Source: Pseudomonas nabeulensis
Lineage (GTDB): Bacteria; Pseudomonadota; Gammaproteobacteria; Pseudomonadales; Pseudomonadaceae
DNA length: 64,000 bases
Direction of reading: 5' to 3'
Assembly (NCBI RefSeq): GCF_004682045.1
Contig: NZ_QUZT01000005.1
Span: 102,462 to 166,461 of the forward strand
This document shows, piece after piece, positions 28,521-38,413 of the stretch (position 1 is the stretch's first letter; each line of letters begins with the position of its first letter). The notes beneath the pieces are model-generated. The model did no database searches, was not told the origin of the DNA, and saw only the letters and a list, made by a program, of their open reading frames with translations. The position numbers and the translations under genes are program-made.

Positions 28521-28757
28521 CTAGAGCAGGAAGGACACCGCTTGCTCGGTGTCGAAGGGCCAACCCAATTCCGCCCCGGTATCGACCCGGCGAAGCACCG
28601 GAATCCTTAGGCCATAGGCCTCGAACAGGGCTTCGGAATCGGCGATATCCACCAGCTCCACCAACAGCCCGTGTTCGACGAGCGGCATGATTTCTTCTTC
28701 GGCGAGTTCACACAGGTGACAGCCCAAGGTGGTGAACAACTGACACTCGGGAGGCAT
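28521..28757 (-). CDS. Glutaredoxin-family small thiol protein (DUF836)
   Basis: A 78-residue thioredoxin-fold protein. The redox motif is CHLC in FTTLGCHLCELAEEE near residue 13. The cis-proline region is YGLRIPVLRRVDTGAELGWPFD near residue 50, as in the glutaredoxin-like YbbN/DUF836 group. Likely cytosolic disulfide chemistry; partner unknown. Confidence 0.85.
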   Translation of the reverse strand: MPPECQLFTTLGCHLCELAEEEIMPLVEHGLLVELVDIADSEALFEAYGLRIPVLRRVDTGAELGWPFDTEQAVSFLL

Positions 28758-28822
28758 GGAAAAATGACCTTATCGACAGTAGGCCATGATTCTATGCCCG
28801 CCCGGTGCCGGTGGCGAGCCGA

Positions 28823-30031
28823 TCAGTCCTGACTGACCGCCCCGATCTTGTGGATCGACAAGTCCGCGCCGTAATACTCCTCCTCCTGGCTCAGACGCAG
28901 CCCGTGCACGCGCTTGATCACGCCGTACACCAACAGGCCGCCGCCGAACGCTACCACCACACCAAGGGCGGTGCCGATCAACTGGCTGAACAGGCTGACG
29001 CCGCCCAAGCCGCCCAGCGCGGTCTGGCCGAAGATGCCGCAGGCGATACCGCCCCACACGCCGCACAAACCATGCAAAGGCCACACACCCAACACATCGT
29101 CGATCTTCCAACGATCCTGGGCCGCGATAAAGCACCACACAAACAGGCCACCCGCCACCACGCCCGTGACCAGCGCGCCCACCGGGTGCATCAGGTCGGA
29201 CCCGGCGCAGATCGCCACCAGCCCGGCCAGTGGGCCGTTATGCAGAAAGCCAGGGTCATTGCGGCCGATGACCAAGGCCGCGACGGTGCCGCCGACCATC
29301 GCCATCAGCGAGTTGACGGCCACCAGGCCACTCACACCGTTGAGGGTCTGCGCACTCATCACGTTAAAACCGAACCACCCCACAATCAGAATCCACGAAC
29401 CCAGCGCCAGGAATGGAATGCTCGACGGCGCAAACGCCACCAGGCGCCCTTCGCGGTAGCGCCCATTGCGCGGCCCCAGTAGCAACACCGCCGCCAACGC
29501 CAGCCAGCCGCCCATGGCGTGCACCACGACCGAACCGGCGAAGTCATGGAAGCTGGCGCCGAAGGTCGCGAGCAGCCAGGCTTGCAGGCCGAAATTGCCG
29601 TTCCACACCATGCCTTCGAAAAACGGGTAGATAAACGCTACGATCAATGCCGTCGCGCACAGCTGCGGAACGAAGCGCGCCCGCTCGGCAATGCCGCCGG
29701 AGATGATCGCCGGGATCGCTGCCGCGAAGGTCAGCAAGAAGAAGAACTTCACCAGGCCATAGCCGTGATCGGCGCTGATCACCGCCGCCGGTTGCATGAA
29801 GTTCACGCCGTAGGAGATCCAGTAGCCTATAAAGAAATAGGCCAGGGTGGAGATGGCGAAGTCGCTGAGGATCTTCGACAAGGCATTGACCTGGTTTTTC
29901 TGGCGCACGGTGCCGACTTCCAGGAACGCGAAGCCGGCGTGCATGGCCAGGACCATGACCGCACCAATCAGGATAAACAGGGTGTTGGAGCTATGGACAA
30001 GGGTGTCCACCGCACTTTGCAGATTTTCCAT
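28823..30031 (-). CDS. amtB: Ammonium transporter
   Basis: A trimeric inner-membrane ammonium channel of 402 residues with about eleven helices. Conserved pore elements include GFAFLEVGTVRQKN near residue 35, the first twin histidine in FHDFAGSVVVHAMGG near residue 168, and the second in LHGLCGVWGG near residue 315. The start at 30031 was chosen over an upstream in-frame start. No glnK gene is adjacent, although many amtB genes are paired with one. No convincing sigma-54 site was found upstream. Confidence 0.93.
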   Translation of the reverse strand: MENLQSAVDTLVHSSNTLFILIGAVMVLAMHAGFAFLEVGTVRQKNQVNALSKILSDFAISTLAYFFIGYWISYGVNFMQPAAVISADHGYGLVKFFFLLTFAAAIPAIISGGIAERARFVPQLCATALIVAFIYPFFEGMVWNGNFGLQAWLLATFGASFHDFAGSVVVHAMGGWLALAAVLLLGPRNGRYREGRLVAFAPSSIPFLALGSWILIVGWFGFNVMSAQTLNGVSGLVAVNSLMAMVGGTVAALVIGRNDPGFLHNGPLAGLVAICAGSDLMHPVGALVTGVVAGGLFVWCFIAAQDRWKIDDVLGVWPLHGLCGVWGGIACGIFGQTALGGLGGVSLFSQLIGTALGVVVAFGGGLLVYGVIKRVHGLRLSQEEEYYGADLSIHKIGAVSQD

Positions 30032-30376
30032 GGAGGTTGGCAGGCCTGCATTAAGGGAAAAAGCACCAAAGCGGTTCAAGCCAGGATTGCATGCACTAAA
30101 TTGGCACCGCCGGCTCCACCACTCTTCCGGGGTGTGAACCGCTTTAGCGCAGCGATCAATACAACAGGCCGTTGCCGACAGGGTTTTTCCGCGAGTTTCA
30201 GTTATTTAGGGTAAGGTTTTTCAAGGCTTCCTGCCCCACCGCCCGGATTCAGCGCAGCCCCTGAGGCGTGCGCACCAAGGCAAAGCAAAAGCTGTACCAG
30301 ACAATTGCACTGAACCTTCACCGATAGCGGTGACTCGAAACGACAAGTACCGACTCAGCCAATCACGGAGATAACC
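30032..30376. other. Intergenic region between divergent amtB and DUF883 genes
   Basis: About 345 bases with no gene. It must hold the promoters of amtB (minus) and the DUF883 trio (plus). I searched by eye for sigma-54 and NtrC sites and for a clear -10/-35 pair and found none I would support. An ACGGAG ribosome site precedes the ATG at 30377. Confidence 0.6.
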
Positions 30377-30691
30377 ATGGCCAGAAAAACTGCAAAGACT
30401 GCTCAAGAAATACTGCTGGCGGATTTTCAAACCCTGGTCAGTGATACCGAAAAACTGCTGGACGACACCAAGGTGCTGGCCGGCGACCAGGCCGATGAGC
30501 TGCGCACCAAGATCCATGACAGCCTGCTTAAAGCCCGCGAAACCCTGCAACTGACCGAAGACTCCCTGCGCGAGCGCGGCCAGGCAGCGGTCACTGCCAC
30601 CGAAGACTACGTGCAGGCCAACCCCTGGCAGTCGGTGGGCATTGCCGCCGGCGTGGGCTTTCTGATCGGCCTGCTGGCCACAAGGCGCTAA
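30377..30691 (+). CDS. DUF883 (ElaB/YqjD) family protein
   Basis: A 104-residue protein with a long amphipathic, charged helix region (residues 8-80, e.g. DFQTLVSDTEKLLDDTKVL and DELRTKIHDSLLKARETL). It ends with the C-terminal membrane anchor GIAAGVGFLIGLLATRR and the family motif NPWQSVGIAAGVGFL. Members associate with ribosomes and the inner membrane, especially in stationary phase. First gene of a three-gene set with 30696 and 31076. Confidence 0.92.
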   Translation: MARKTAKTAQEILLADFQTLVSDTEKLLDDTKVLAGDQADELRTKIHDSLLKARETLQLTEDSLRERGQAAVTATEDYVQANPWQSVGIAAGVGFLIGLLATRR

Positions 30692-30695
30692 CCCT

Positions 30696-31079
30696 ATGTC
30701 TATCGGCGAAACCGGCTCGTCTACGGGCACAACCTCAAGGCGTCTGGGCGCGGCCGTACTGGGCTTGCTGCACAGCCACGTCGAACTGTTTGGCATCGAA
30801 TTGCAGGAACAGAAGGCGCGCACCGTCAGCCTGCTGTTGTTTGCCGGCTTGGCACTGGTGTTTGCGCTGCTGTTGCTGGTGGGGCTGTCGACGCTGGTGA
30901 TGATCCTGGTGTGGGACACCGGCTACCGCCTTACGGGAATTATCTGCCTGTGCGTGTTCTACACCCTGGCGGCGGCCTTCTGCGGAGTGCGCCTGAAAGC
31001 GGCGGTGTTCGATGAGTCCACGCCGTTCCACGCCACCCTCGAAGAGTTGGCCAACGACCGGGAGCGCCTGCTGCCATGA
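30696..31079 (+). CDS. YqjE/phage-holin-family membrane protein
   Basis: A 127-residue protein with two adjacent membrane helices (LLLFAGLALVFALLLLVGLSTLVMILV and GIICLCVFYTLAAAFCGV) and a charged C terminus. It follows the DUF883 gene by 4 bases and overlaps the next gene by 4 bases, as in the yqjDEK arrangement. No holin function is implied by the family name. Likely co-expressed as part of a stress-related membrane module. Confidence 0.88.
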   Translation: MSIGETGSSTGTTSRRLGAAVLGLLHSHVELFGIELQEQKARTVSLLLFAGLALVFALLLLVGLSTLVMILVWDTGYRLTGIICLCVFYTLAAAFCGVRLKAAVFDESTPFHATLEELANDRERLLP

Positions 31080-31417
31080 GCCTGACTGAAGTTCCAAAAA
31101 CCACCTCTCGGCGAGAAATGCGCAAGGCGTTGATTCGCCTGCGCATGGAAATGCACCGCCAGGAGATCCGTCACGAATCCCAGCAACTGATGCTGCCTCT
31201 GGCCAAAGTGCGCAACCTTGGCCAGAGCTGGCAGGACGGACTGGGCATCAAGCACGCGCCGCTGTGGGGCGTGGCGGCCGTGACGCTGATGGGCTTTTTT
31301 ACCGGCAAGGGCGCCAAGGGCGGCGGTATCAGCAGCCTTACGCGCCTGGTACGGCTCGGCGCCGGCCTGATCCCGCTGATCAAATTGGCCATGCAGGGCA
31401 GTTCGCGCAAAGGTTAA
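31076..31417 (+). CDS. Hypothetical protein, third gene of the yqjDE-type set
   Basis: A 113-residue protein. It has a basic helical N terminus (REMRKALIRLRMEMHRQEIRHES), a central hydrophobic segment (APLWGVAAVTLMGFF) and a glycine-rich stretch (GKGAKGGGIS). A second weak hydrophobic part is near residues 90-105. The position resembles YqjK, but sequence similarity cannot be judged here. ATGA overlap with the previous gene shows coupling. A terminator follows. Confidence 0.75.
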   Translation: MSLTEVPKTTSRREMRKALIRLRMEMHRQEIRHESQQLMLPLAKVRNLGQSWQDGLGIKHAPLWGVAAVTLMGFFTGKGAKGGGISSLTRLVRLGAGLIPLIKLAMQGSSRKG

Positions 31418-31449
31418 GCCCTGCTGGCTGCATTCTTGCTAACAGAACC

Positions 31450-31485
31450 GGCCCGGTCCTCGTTTTCGACGGCCGGGTCTTTTTT
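31450..31485 (+). terminator. Rho-independent terminator after the DUF883 trio
   Basis: Hairpin with the GC-rich stem GGCCCGGTC / GGCCGGGTC (two G-T pairs), followed by TTTTTT. It ends the three-gene transcript and lies just upstream of the EAL gene. Confidence 0.8.
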
Positions 31486-31509
31486 CGCCAGCTCTCTTAA
31501 GGAGGCCCC

Positions 31510-32673
31510 GTGATTGACGGGCAACCGCTCGCCTGCTTCCAGCCATTTATCGACACCGCCACTGGCCGCATCGCCGGCGTCGAGGCCTTGGGCCGTCTGC
31601 GCCAGGCTGACGGCCGCTTGCAGTCCGTGGGGCCGCTGTTCGCCGATCCACGCACGCCTGGCGTGACGTTGCGTCGCCTCGACCGGCAGATCCGCGACAA
31701 CGCCTTGAGCCGCCTGCATGAAGCCCCCGAAGACTGGTTCCTGAGCCTGAACATCTCACCGAGCTGGATCAATCGCTTGCGGCCAGGGCAGGCGCTGCCG
31801 AGCCTCAGGCAGATACAGCATCATGGCGTTGACGCGCGGCGCATCGTGTTCGAGATCACTGAACTGGGCGGCAATATCCAGCGCCTGGCCGACGTCGTTG
31901 CGCGCTATCGCGAAGCGGGGGCGCGCATTGCTATCGATGACTTTGGCGCCGGTTACTCCCAACTCGACCGGGTGTTGGCGCTGCAACCGGACATTCTCAA
32001 GCTGGACATGCGCCTGTTTCAGGACGCCGCCCGCGGCGGGCCAAGCAGCGAGGTGGTGCGGGCACTGGCGCAAATGGCCGAGAAGACTGGCTGCTGGATC
32101 ATTGCCGAAGGCGTGGAGACCGAGGCGCAATTGAGCTTCGCGCTGGAATGCGGCTCACGGTATGTGCAGGGCTATCTGTTTGCCCAGGCACAGTTGGACT
32201 GGTTCGCCACGGACGCCTTCGTGCCGCGCTTTGCCCAACTGCGCACGGCGTATGTGCAGCAGAAACTGGCGGAACGTGGCCGAGTCATGCAGCTGCGCCA
32301 TCAGTTGGCCGAACTGATGAACATCCTGCAAACCTGGGCTCATACCCAGGCACCGCTGAGCCAGTTGCCGCAACTGCAAGCCTTTCCCTGGCTGCTGCGT
32401 TTTTACCAGTGCGACCGCCATGGCACCCAGCTGACACCCAACTTCGAATGGCGCCAGGATGCCTGGCAAGCCGACAGCCGCTATCTGGGACATAACTGGT
32501 CATGGCGCCCGTATTTCTATCACCTGCTGGCCGAGGGCTGGGAGGAGCGACGACTGACCCTGTCCTCCACCTACCGCGATGCCACCACCAACCACTACTG
32601 CCTCACCGCCGGACAATTCTTCGATAACGGTCAGCGCTTGCTGTTAATCGATATCGACGCAGCCGGACTGTAG
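31510..32673 (+). CDS. EAL-domain cyclic-di-GMP phosphodiesterase
   Basis: A 387-residue cytosolic protein. The EAL domain fills residues 5-230 with all hallmark residues present: EAL at 25-27, LNISPSW, FEITELGG, IDDFGAGYSQLD, the lysine in ILKLDMRLF, IAEGVETEAQ and VQGYLFA. It is therefore probably an active hydrolase. The C-terminal 140 residues form a separate sensory-like domain with many Trp and Tyr (FYQCDRHGTQLTPNFEWRQ, HNWSWRPYFYHLL). The GTG start is well supported by an AAGGAGG six bases upstream. Confidence 0.9.
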   Translation: MIDGQPLACFQPFIDTATGRIAGVEALGRLRQADGRLQSVGPLFADPRTPGVTLRRLDRQIRDNALSRLHEAPEDWFLSLNISPSWINRLRPGQALPSLRQIQHHGVDARRIVFEITELGGNIQRLADVVARYREAGARIAIDDFGAGYSQLDRVLALQPDILKLDMRLFQDAARGGPSSEVVRALAQMAEKTGCWIIAEGVETEAQLSFALECGSRYVQGYLFAQAQLDWFATDAFVPRFAQLRTAYVQQKLAERGRVMQLRHQLAELMNILQTWAHTQAPLSQLPQLQAFPWLLRFYQCDRHGTQLTPNFEWRQDAWQADSRYLGHNWSWRPYFYHLLAEGWEERRLTLSSTYRDATTNHYCLTAGQFFDNGQRLLLIDIDAAGL

Positions 32674-32744
32674 TTTTTCCCTTGCTCACGCGGTGCTGAA
32701 CCGGGAAGCTGGGCAGGTCATTCACCGCACGGAGAGTACCCGCC

Positions 32745-34076
32745 TTGGATTGGCCCACCCTGCTTACCCGCGAACGGCTTGGAAAGCCGCTGCACAGCCC
32801 GGAAGAACTCGGCCGCAGCCCCTTTCACAAGGACCATGACCGCATTATTTTCTCCGGTGCATTCCGCCGCCTGGGTCGCAAGACCCAAGTGCACCCAGTG
32901 TCCAGCAACGACCATATCCATACCCGCCTGACCCATTCCCTGGAAGTCAGTTGCGTGGGCCGCTCCCTCGGCATGCGCGTAGGCGAAACCCTGCGCAGCG
33001 CGTTGCCCGACTGGTGCGACCCGAGCGATCTGGGCATGGTGGTGCAATCGGCCTGCCTGGCCCATGACATCGGCAACCCACCGTTCGGGCACTCCGGCGA
33101 AGACGCCATTCGCCACTGGTTCCAGCAGGCAGCCGGACGCGGCTGGCTGGACGACATGAGCAGCGCCGAGCGCAATGACTTTCTCAATTTCGAAGGCAAC
33201 GCCCAGGGCTTTCGAGTGTTGACCCAACTGGAATACCACCAGTTCGACGGCGGCACGCGGTTGACCTACGCCACTCTGGGTACTTACCTCAAGTATCCCT
33301 GGACTGCCCGCCACGCCGACTCTCTGGGCTACAAGAAACACAAATTCGGTTGTTACCAGAGCGAACTGCCGATCCTCGAACAGATCGCCCACAAGCTTGG
33401 CCTGCCGCAACTTGAAGAACAACGCTGGGCCCGGCATCCGCTGGTCTATCTGATGGAGGCGGCAGACGACATCTGCTACGCCTTGATCGACCTGGAAGAC
33501 GGCCTGGAAATGGAGCTGCTGGAGTACGCCGAAGTCGAGTCGCTACTGCTCGATCTGGTGGGCGATGACTTGCCACAGACCTATCGGCAACTGGGCGCCC
33601 AGGACTCGCGCCGACGCAAGCTGGCGATCCTGCGCGGCAAGGCCATTGAGCATCTGACCAACGCCGCGGCCAGGGCCTTCGTCGAACAACAGGATGCGCT
33701 GCTGGCCGGCACCCTGCCCGGTGACTTGGTGGAGCACATGCATGGCCCGGCCAAGCGCTGCGTGCTGGATGCCAAGGACATGGCCCGTAAGAAGATCTTC
33801 CAGGACAAGCGCAAGACGCTGCATGAAATCGGCGCCTACACCACCCTGGAAATCCTCTTGAATGCGTTCTGCGGTGCGGCCCTGGAGCAGCATGGCGGAC
33901 GTACGCCGTCGTTCAAGAACCGGCGCATTCTCGACTTGCTGGGCAATAGCGCGCCAAACCCGGCCTGGCCGCTGCACGCATCATTCCTGCGCATGATCGA
34001 CTTCATCGCCGGCATGACCGACAGCTATGCCACCGAGATGGCGCGGGAAATGACCGGGCGCTCCAGTCCTCAATAA
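32745..34076 (+). CDS. dgt: Deoxyguanosinetriphosphate triphosphohydrolase-like protein
   Basis: HD-superfamily dNTPase that releases triphosphate from dGTP or related dNTPs, 443 residues. The metal site is shown by [11 protein letters not shown] near residue 66 and [16 protein letters not shown] (HD pair) near residue 107. Further helical HD-domain parts follow, such as [19 protein letters not shown] near residue 235. The start is a TTG at 32745, with a GGAGAG 8 bases upstream and no better ATG. It precedes the receiver gene in the same direction. Confidence 0.9.
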   Translation: MDWPTLLTRERLGKPLHSPEELGRSPFHKDHDRIIFSGAFRRLGRKTQVHPVSSNDHIHTRLTHSLEVSCVGRSLGMRVGETLRSALPDWCDPSDLGMVVQSACLAHDIGNPPFGHSGEDAIRHWFQQAAGRGWLDDMSSAERNDFLNFEGNAQGFRVLTQLEYHQFDGGTRLTYATLGTYLKYPWTARHADSLGYKKHKFGCYQSELPILEQIAHKLGLPQLEEQRWARHPLVYLMEAADDICYALIDLEDGLEMELLEYAEVESLLLDLVGDDLPQTYRQLGAQDSRRRKLAILRGKAIEHLTNAAARAFVEQQDALLAGTLPGDLVEHMHGPAKRCVLDAKDMARKKIFQDKRKTLHEIGAYTTLEILLNAFCGAALEQHGGRTPSFKNRRILDLLGNSAPNPAWPLHASFLRMIDFIAGMTDSYATEMAREMTGRSSPQ

Positions 34077-34237
34077 TCCATTCGTTCAAGTTGCCTGTTC
34101 CCCGAACAGAATCCCCCTACGACGGGAACAGAGCGGCCTGATCGAATTCGCACAAATACCCGAGGAATAATCACGCACGCTCTGGGCGAACAGTTCCTAC
34201 ACGCCCCTTATCGACACTGACTCAATATGTGCCCTCT

Positions 34238-34633
34238 ATGCTCAGATACTCCCTTCGCATCCTGTTGGTGGAGGATCATCCCTTTCAACTGCTGGCCACC
34301 CAATGCCTGCTCAAAAGCTTCGGCTTCGACGAACTGACTCCAGTAGAAAACGCCGAACAGGCGATCCGCGTGATGACACAAAGCAAAGCGCCTTTCGACA
34401 TTATCCTGTGCGACCAATGCCTGCCTGACCTGCCGGGCCTCGAACTGATCGACATCGCCAATCGTCGACGCTTTATCATGGCTGCCATCCTCCTGAGCGG
34501 GCTGCCCGCCGAAGAACTGTCAGCCCTGAAAACCCAAGCGGTGAAGCGCGACCTGCCATTACTCGGCTGCCTTGCAAAGCCCTTGAACAAAGGAGCGTTT
34601 GTGCAGTTGATCCACTCGCTGATAAAACTGTAA
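34238..34633 (+). CDS. Stand-alone receiver-domain response regulator
   Basis: A 131-residue CheY-like protein with no output domain. The acidic pocket is VEDH near residue 11, the phospho-acceptor is Asp59 in IILCDQCLPDLPG, and Lys114 lies in CLAKPLNKG. The ATG at 34238 is taken; a GTG nine bases upstream is possible. It lies directly before the BvgA-like regulator and the split kinase. It may act as a phosphate sink or second target of that kinase. Confidence 0.85.
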   Translation: MLRYSLRILLVEDHPFQLLATQCLLKSFGFDELTPVENAEQAIRVMTQSKAPFDIILCDQCLPDLPGLELIDIANRRRFIMAAILLSGLPAEELSALKTQAVKRDLPLLGCLAKPLNKGAFVQLIHSLIKL

Positions 34634-34890
34634 ATGTAGGATTTTAAACATCTCTAGCCGAGAAAAATAACTTAACAACGACGGTAAAATCCTTAGCATC
34701 AGTTCCATCCCTCTGCACCTTTGAATTGCTTATATCCCACTTCACAAATCCTTAGGGGCTAGTAGTCCCATACCTTTTTTCATGTAGGAATTTTCCTGTT
34801 TTATACCAACTCCCCCCTGCCTTCATGCTACCCACTCCGCTTCTGAGCTAATGTGCCCGCTTTATTTGCACTTGCACGGAAATTGTAAAC
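34634..34890 (+). other. AT-rich leader before the LuxR-type regulator
   Basis: 257 bases with no gene and clearly more A/T than the surrounding chromosome. It likely holds the promoter of the regulator/kinase operon. No specific operator could be recognised. Confidence 0.5.
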
Positions 34891-35517
34891 ATGAACTCAG
34901 TTTTTATTATTGATGACCACCCGGTTATACGGCTTGCCATCCGAATGTTGTTGGAGCATGAAGGCTACAAAGTCGTCGGCGAGACGGATAACGGATGTGA
35001 TGCCATCCAAATGGTCCGCGAATGCCTCCCGGACCTGATCATTCTGGATATCAGCATCCCCAAACTTGATGGCCTGGAGGTGCTTTGTCGGTTCAACGCC
35101 ATGAACACACCGATGAAGACCCTCATCCTGACAGCCCAATCTCCTGTCCTGTTCGCCACTCGCTGCATGCGCTCAGGGGCCGACGGCTATGTCTGCAAGG
35201 AAGGTGACCTGAGCGAATTGCTGAGCGCCATCCGCGCAGTATTGTCAGGTTACAACTACTTCCCTAGCCAGGCCTTGAATGGCAATGGCGTTGATGGTGC
35301 TGATCCACACGAACTTGAACTGTTCAAAACCGTCAACGACCGGGAGCTAATGGTATTGCAACTTTTTGCGCAAGGCCGTACCAACAAAGAAATTGCAAAA
35401 GGCATGTTCTTGAGTAACAAAACAGTAAGCACCTATAAAAAGCGGCTAATGCAAAAACTTCAAGCCAAGTCCTTGGTAGAACTTATCGAGATGGCAAAAC
35501 GAAACGCGCTAGTGTGA
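34891..35517 (+). CDS. LuxR/NarL-type response regulator (BvgA/EvgA-like)
   Basis: A 208-residue response regulator. The receiver domain (residues 1-120) has IIDDHPVIR, phospho-acceptor Asp53 in [12 protein letters not shown], and the Thr/Lys switch residues (LTAQ, CKEGD). The C-terminal LuxR helix-turn-helix spans about 145-200, with [33 protein letters not shown]. It shares bases GTGA with the downstream kinase, which signals coupled translation. With the kinase it forms a BvgA-BvgS-like pair. As the kinase is interrupted, the regulator may lack its phosphate donor. Confidence 0.92.
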   Translation: MNSVFIIDDHPVIRLAIRMLLEHEGYKVVGETDNGCDAIQMVRECLPDLIILDISIPKLDGLEVLCRFNAMNTPMKTLILTAQSPVLFATRCMRSGADGYVCKEGDLSELLSAIRAVLSGYNYFPSQALNGNGVDGADPHELELFKTVNDRELMVLQLFAQGRTNKEIAKGMFLSNKTVSTYKKRLMQKLQAKSLVELIEMAKRNALV

Positions 35518-37729
35518 GAAAGCGGATGCCCAGGCGTATAAAGGACTATCTGATTATATTGAGTGCAGGCTTGTGCTTCAGTGCCACCGTGCTCGCCAAC
35601 CACGAAACAGGCCCGGAGCATTTCACTCTACTGAGCCGCGCAAGTTCGGTTCAACTGGAAACTCACCTGAATAAGGCTCAGCGCCAGTGGCTGCAAAACA
35701 AACGCGAATTGGTACTGGGCACTTCGTCTCCCGACTACCCTCCCTTCGACCTCACCTCCAGTGGCCGTGACTACGAAGGGCTAACTGCCGACTATGCGGG
35801 CCTGTTGGCCAAGGCGTTGGCTGTGCCAGTGAAGGTGTTGCGCTACGCCTCTCGGGAAGCCGCGATCACTGCGCTTGAAGCGGGAGAAATTGATCTGCTG
35901 GGTTCATCCAATGGCTTCGAGGCTGCCAACCCCAATCTCACACTGTCAAAGCCCTACGCTGTTGATCAACCCGTGTTGGTCACCCGCGAAGGGGAAACCC
36001 GCAGTTTGGGTGACGGTCTGGTCGGAATGCGCTTGGCGCTGGTCTACCACTACTTACCCTTGAGCGAGGTGGAAAAACTCTATCCGGAGGCGATCATCCG
36101 TGCCTACCCCTCCTATCAAAATGCCTTGAATGCAGTGGCATTCGAGCAGGCCGACGTATTTCTCGGCGATACCATTTCCACCCATTACATGATCAATCGG
36201 GGCTACCTGAAAAACATTCGCATGGCCAACTTCGGCAAACATGAGGCCTACGGATTCAGTTTCGCCCTGTCTAACCACCAGCACATGCTCTTGAGTATTG
36301 TTGACACGGTGCTGGCGGCTGTCCCCACCACCGAACGGGAAAACATTGCCAAGCGCTGGAGCGCCGGCAGCGACATCTTGCTAACGGACCAAAAGTTGCA
36401 ACTCACTCAACGCGAAGAACGCTGGTTGAAAGACCACCCCGTAGTCAACGTGGTAGTGAATGAAACCTTTGCGCCCCTCACGTTCTTCGATGCAAACGGT
36501 AACTTCCGGGGGATAACCGCCGACCTGCTGGAACTGATTCGCCTGCGAACCGGGTTGCGTTTTGAAGTACAGCGTGAGCGCGATGTCAACGCGATGATCA
36601 ACCAGGTTGAAACAGGCAAGGCCGACATGATTGGTGCCATCGTACCCAGCATGGAACGGGAGTCGCGGTTGAATTTCAGCCGCCCCTACCTAGAAAACTC
36701 CTACGTAATGTTGACCCGCAAGGAAAATCAGGCCCCCGCGAGCCTGGAGGAAATGACCGGAAAACGCCTGGCTGTCACTCAGGGCAGCCCACTGGTGCAA
36801 TTCCTGCGCGATAGCTTTCCGAAGATTCAGTTGGTCGAAACCGGTGACAATTTCAAATCCGCCGAACTGCTCGTGCAGGGGCACGTAGAGGGTGCGGTGA
36901 GTACCTTGGTCATCGCCAACTATTACCTCTCTTCACTCATGTTTCAGGATAGGATTCAGATCAGTTTCAGCGTCGGCACAATGCCTGCAACCCTTTCACT
37001 CGCCACATCACGCAAAGCCACCGAGCTCAGTTCGATCCTGGACAAGGCGATTCTCAGCATCGCCCCTGATGAACTGGGCGTGATCAACAGCCGCTGGCGT
37101 GGCTATACCGCCGCCTCCGATAGCTACTGGCGCAACTACCACGAACTGATCGCACGAATTGTCACTGGCGCCGGGTTGCTGCTGTTGATTTCCCTGACCT
37201 GGAACGCCTACATGCGCCGCCAGATCAAACACCGGAAAATGGCCGAGCGTGCCCTTAACGACCAGTTCGAGTTCATGCGTGCGCTGGTCAATGAAACGCC
37301 GCACCCCATCTACGTCCGTGATCGCAAAGGCTTGCTGCAAACCTGCAACGACAGCTACCTGCAAGTGTTCGACGTCAAGCGTGAAGACGTGATCGGCAAA
37401 AGTGCGATCCAGATGAGCGAAGCCCTGGAGACGGATGCCGCGCAATACCACGCCGACTATCAACGGGTAATGGCCGAGGGCAACCCGTTGATCCTCGACC
37501 GCACCCTGAATATCCGCGGAAAAAAGCTCACGATCTACCACTGGATCCTGCCTTACCGCGATTCTGTCGGCGAAGTGCAAGGCATCATCGGCGGCTGGAT
37601 CGACATCAGTGAGCGACGCCAGTTGTTCGACGAAATCCGTGCGGCCAAAGAACGCGCCGACGATGCCAATCGGGCCAAGAGCACCTTTCTGGCGACCATG
37701 AGCCATGAGATCCGCACACCGATGAACGC
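35514..37729 (+). pseudogene. BvgS-type hybrid sensor kinase, 5' part (split by element)
   Basis: Host codons 1-739 of an unorthodox sensor kinase. A signal peptide (residues 9-28) is followed by two periplasmic SBP_bac_3 Venus-flytrap domains (about 65-290 and 305-530). One membrane helix lies near 548-566 ([21 protein letters not shown]), then a PAS domain (about 590-700), then the H-box with His731 in [11 protein letters not shown]. After Ala739 the frame runs into the mobile element, adds 13 foreign residues and stops at 37772. The fragment keeps sensing domains and the phospho-histidine but lacks the ATP-binding domain. The start is GTG at 35514 (GTGA overlap); an ATG lies at 35526. Joined to 43081-44515 it gives 1,216 residues in frame. 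Confidence 0.93.
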
Positions 37730-37752
37730 AATCATAAGCGCAGATTGTAGAA
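37719..37752. other. attL of the serine-recombinase element
   Basis: Left junction. The host half-site CCGATGAAC (37719-37727) meets the proposed crossover dinucleotide GC (37728-37729), then the element arm beginning AATCATAAGC and ending AGATTGTAGAA. The arm is an inverted copy (20 of 23 bases) of the arm at the right end. Confidence 0.85.
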
Positions 37753-37773
37753 ACGTGAAAAATATAACTTGAC

Positions 37774-37838
37774 TTGTAAAAAAAAGCAATGCGTGGTATG
37801 CTCTTCCCTGCCATCGGCAGGGATAGCGAAATTGCTTT
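37774..37838 (+). ncRNA. Possible small structured RNA or copy-control region
   Basis: A promoter-like TTGTAA (37774-37779), 17-base spacer and TATGCT (37797-37802) precede a hairpin CCCTGCC-ATC-GGCAGGG at 37806-37822. That hairpin is nested in outer arms AAAGCAAT (37783) and ATTGCTTT (37831). A C-rich then G-rich stretch follows to 37866. No open frame is present. An RNA is inferred only from this layout; the structure could instead be a DNA site. Confidence 0.35.
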
Positions 37839-38081
37839 TAACTACCCCCCTCCGGGGTCGGGGGGAAATTAAACATCTAATGTAACTACTTATAGAGAGC
37901 AACGCAGAAACTCGCTGTGCGAGCTTCACGAAACCTTTTTCGCTCATTAATCTATGAGTTTTTTGTTAGAGATTTTTAAACCCCTTCTTAGGGGTCTTAT
38001 TAAATCTTATTAAAACCTTACTCTCTTACATATCTTACAGACTCTACAACCCACGTATTTAAAGGCTCGTAGAGCATCTAT
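37839..38081. other. Non-coding left region of the element
   Basis: No plausible gene. It holds a small hairpin ACCCC-GGGGT at 37980-37995 followed by an AT-rich stretch. It also holds an 18-base sequence at 38044-38061 (CTACAACCCACGTATTTA) that recurs inverted, with one change, at 43035-43052 near the other end. Confidence 0.6.
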
Positions 38082-38230
38082 ATTGACTAAAAAGGCAATG
38101 ACCATTGATTTTTTAATCAATACTCGTTGATTTTTTAATCAATTTTGTATTGATGAAATAATCAATGCTTATGACTTTTTTATCAATACGATTATACTTT
38201 TTAATCAATTGCATTGACTTTTTTATCAAT
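38082..38230. repeat. Iteron array, putative replication origin
   Basis: About seven copies of an 18-base dyad resembling ATTGATTTTTTAATCAAT start at 38082 (degenerate), 38104, 38126, 38149, 38171, 38191 and 38213. The start-to-start spacing is 21-23 bases, about two helical turns, so bound protein would lie on one face. The array lies about 180 bases upstream of the RepL-like gene in very AT-rich DNA. Such arrays are binding sites for plasmid initiators. Confidence 0.82.
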
Positions 38231-38413
38231 GGCTTTTTAGCATTTTAAACGTCATTTCAGTTAGCCCTGCAAAATACTATATTGCGCTTCAAGCAAAGAA
38301 AATCCCACCCCTGACAAAATAATTTCAAAAAAGTCAATTATTTTATCATTTTGCTCTTTATTTTCATTTTTTAAATGCTACGATGTAGTTATAACAACTA
38401 AATGAGGAAGTAA

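Noticed and set aside
30032..30376. Sigma-54 promoter or NtrC site before amtB
   Set aside because: Partial matches only; the required GG and GC spacing was not found.
35514..37772. Kinase 5' part as a complete 752-residue protein
   Set aside because: The last 13 residues come from the element and the ATPase domain is missing. The other half lies at 43081.
38082..38230. CRISPR-like array
   Set aside because: Repeats are AT-rich dyads at 21-23 bp spacing without unique spacers and no cas genes are present. Iterons explain them better.
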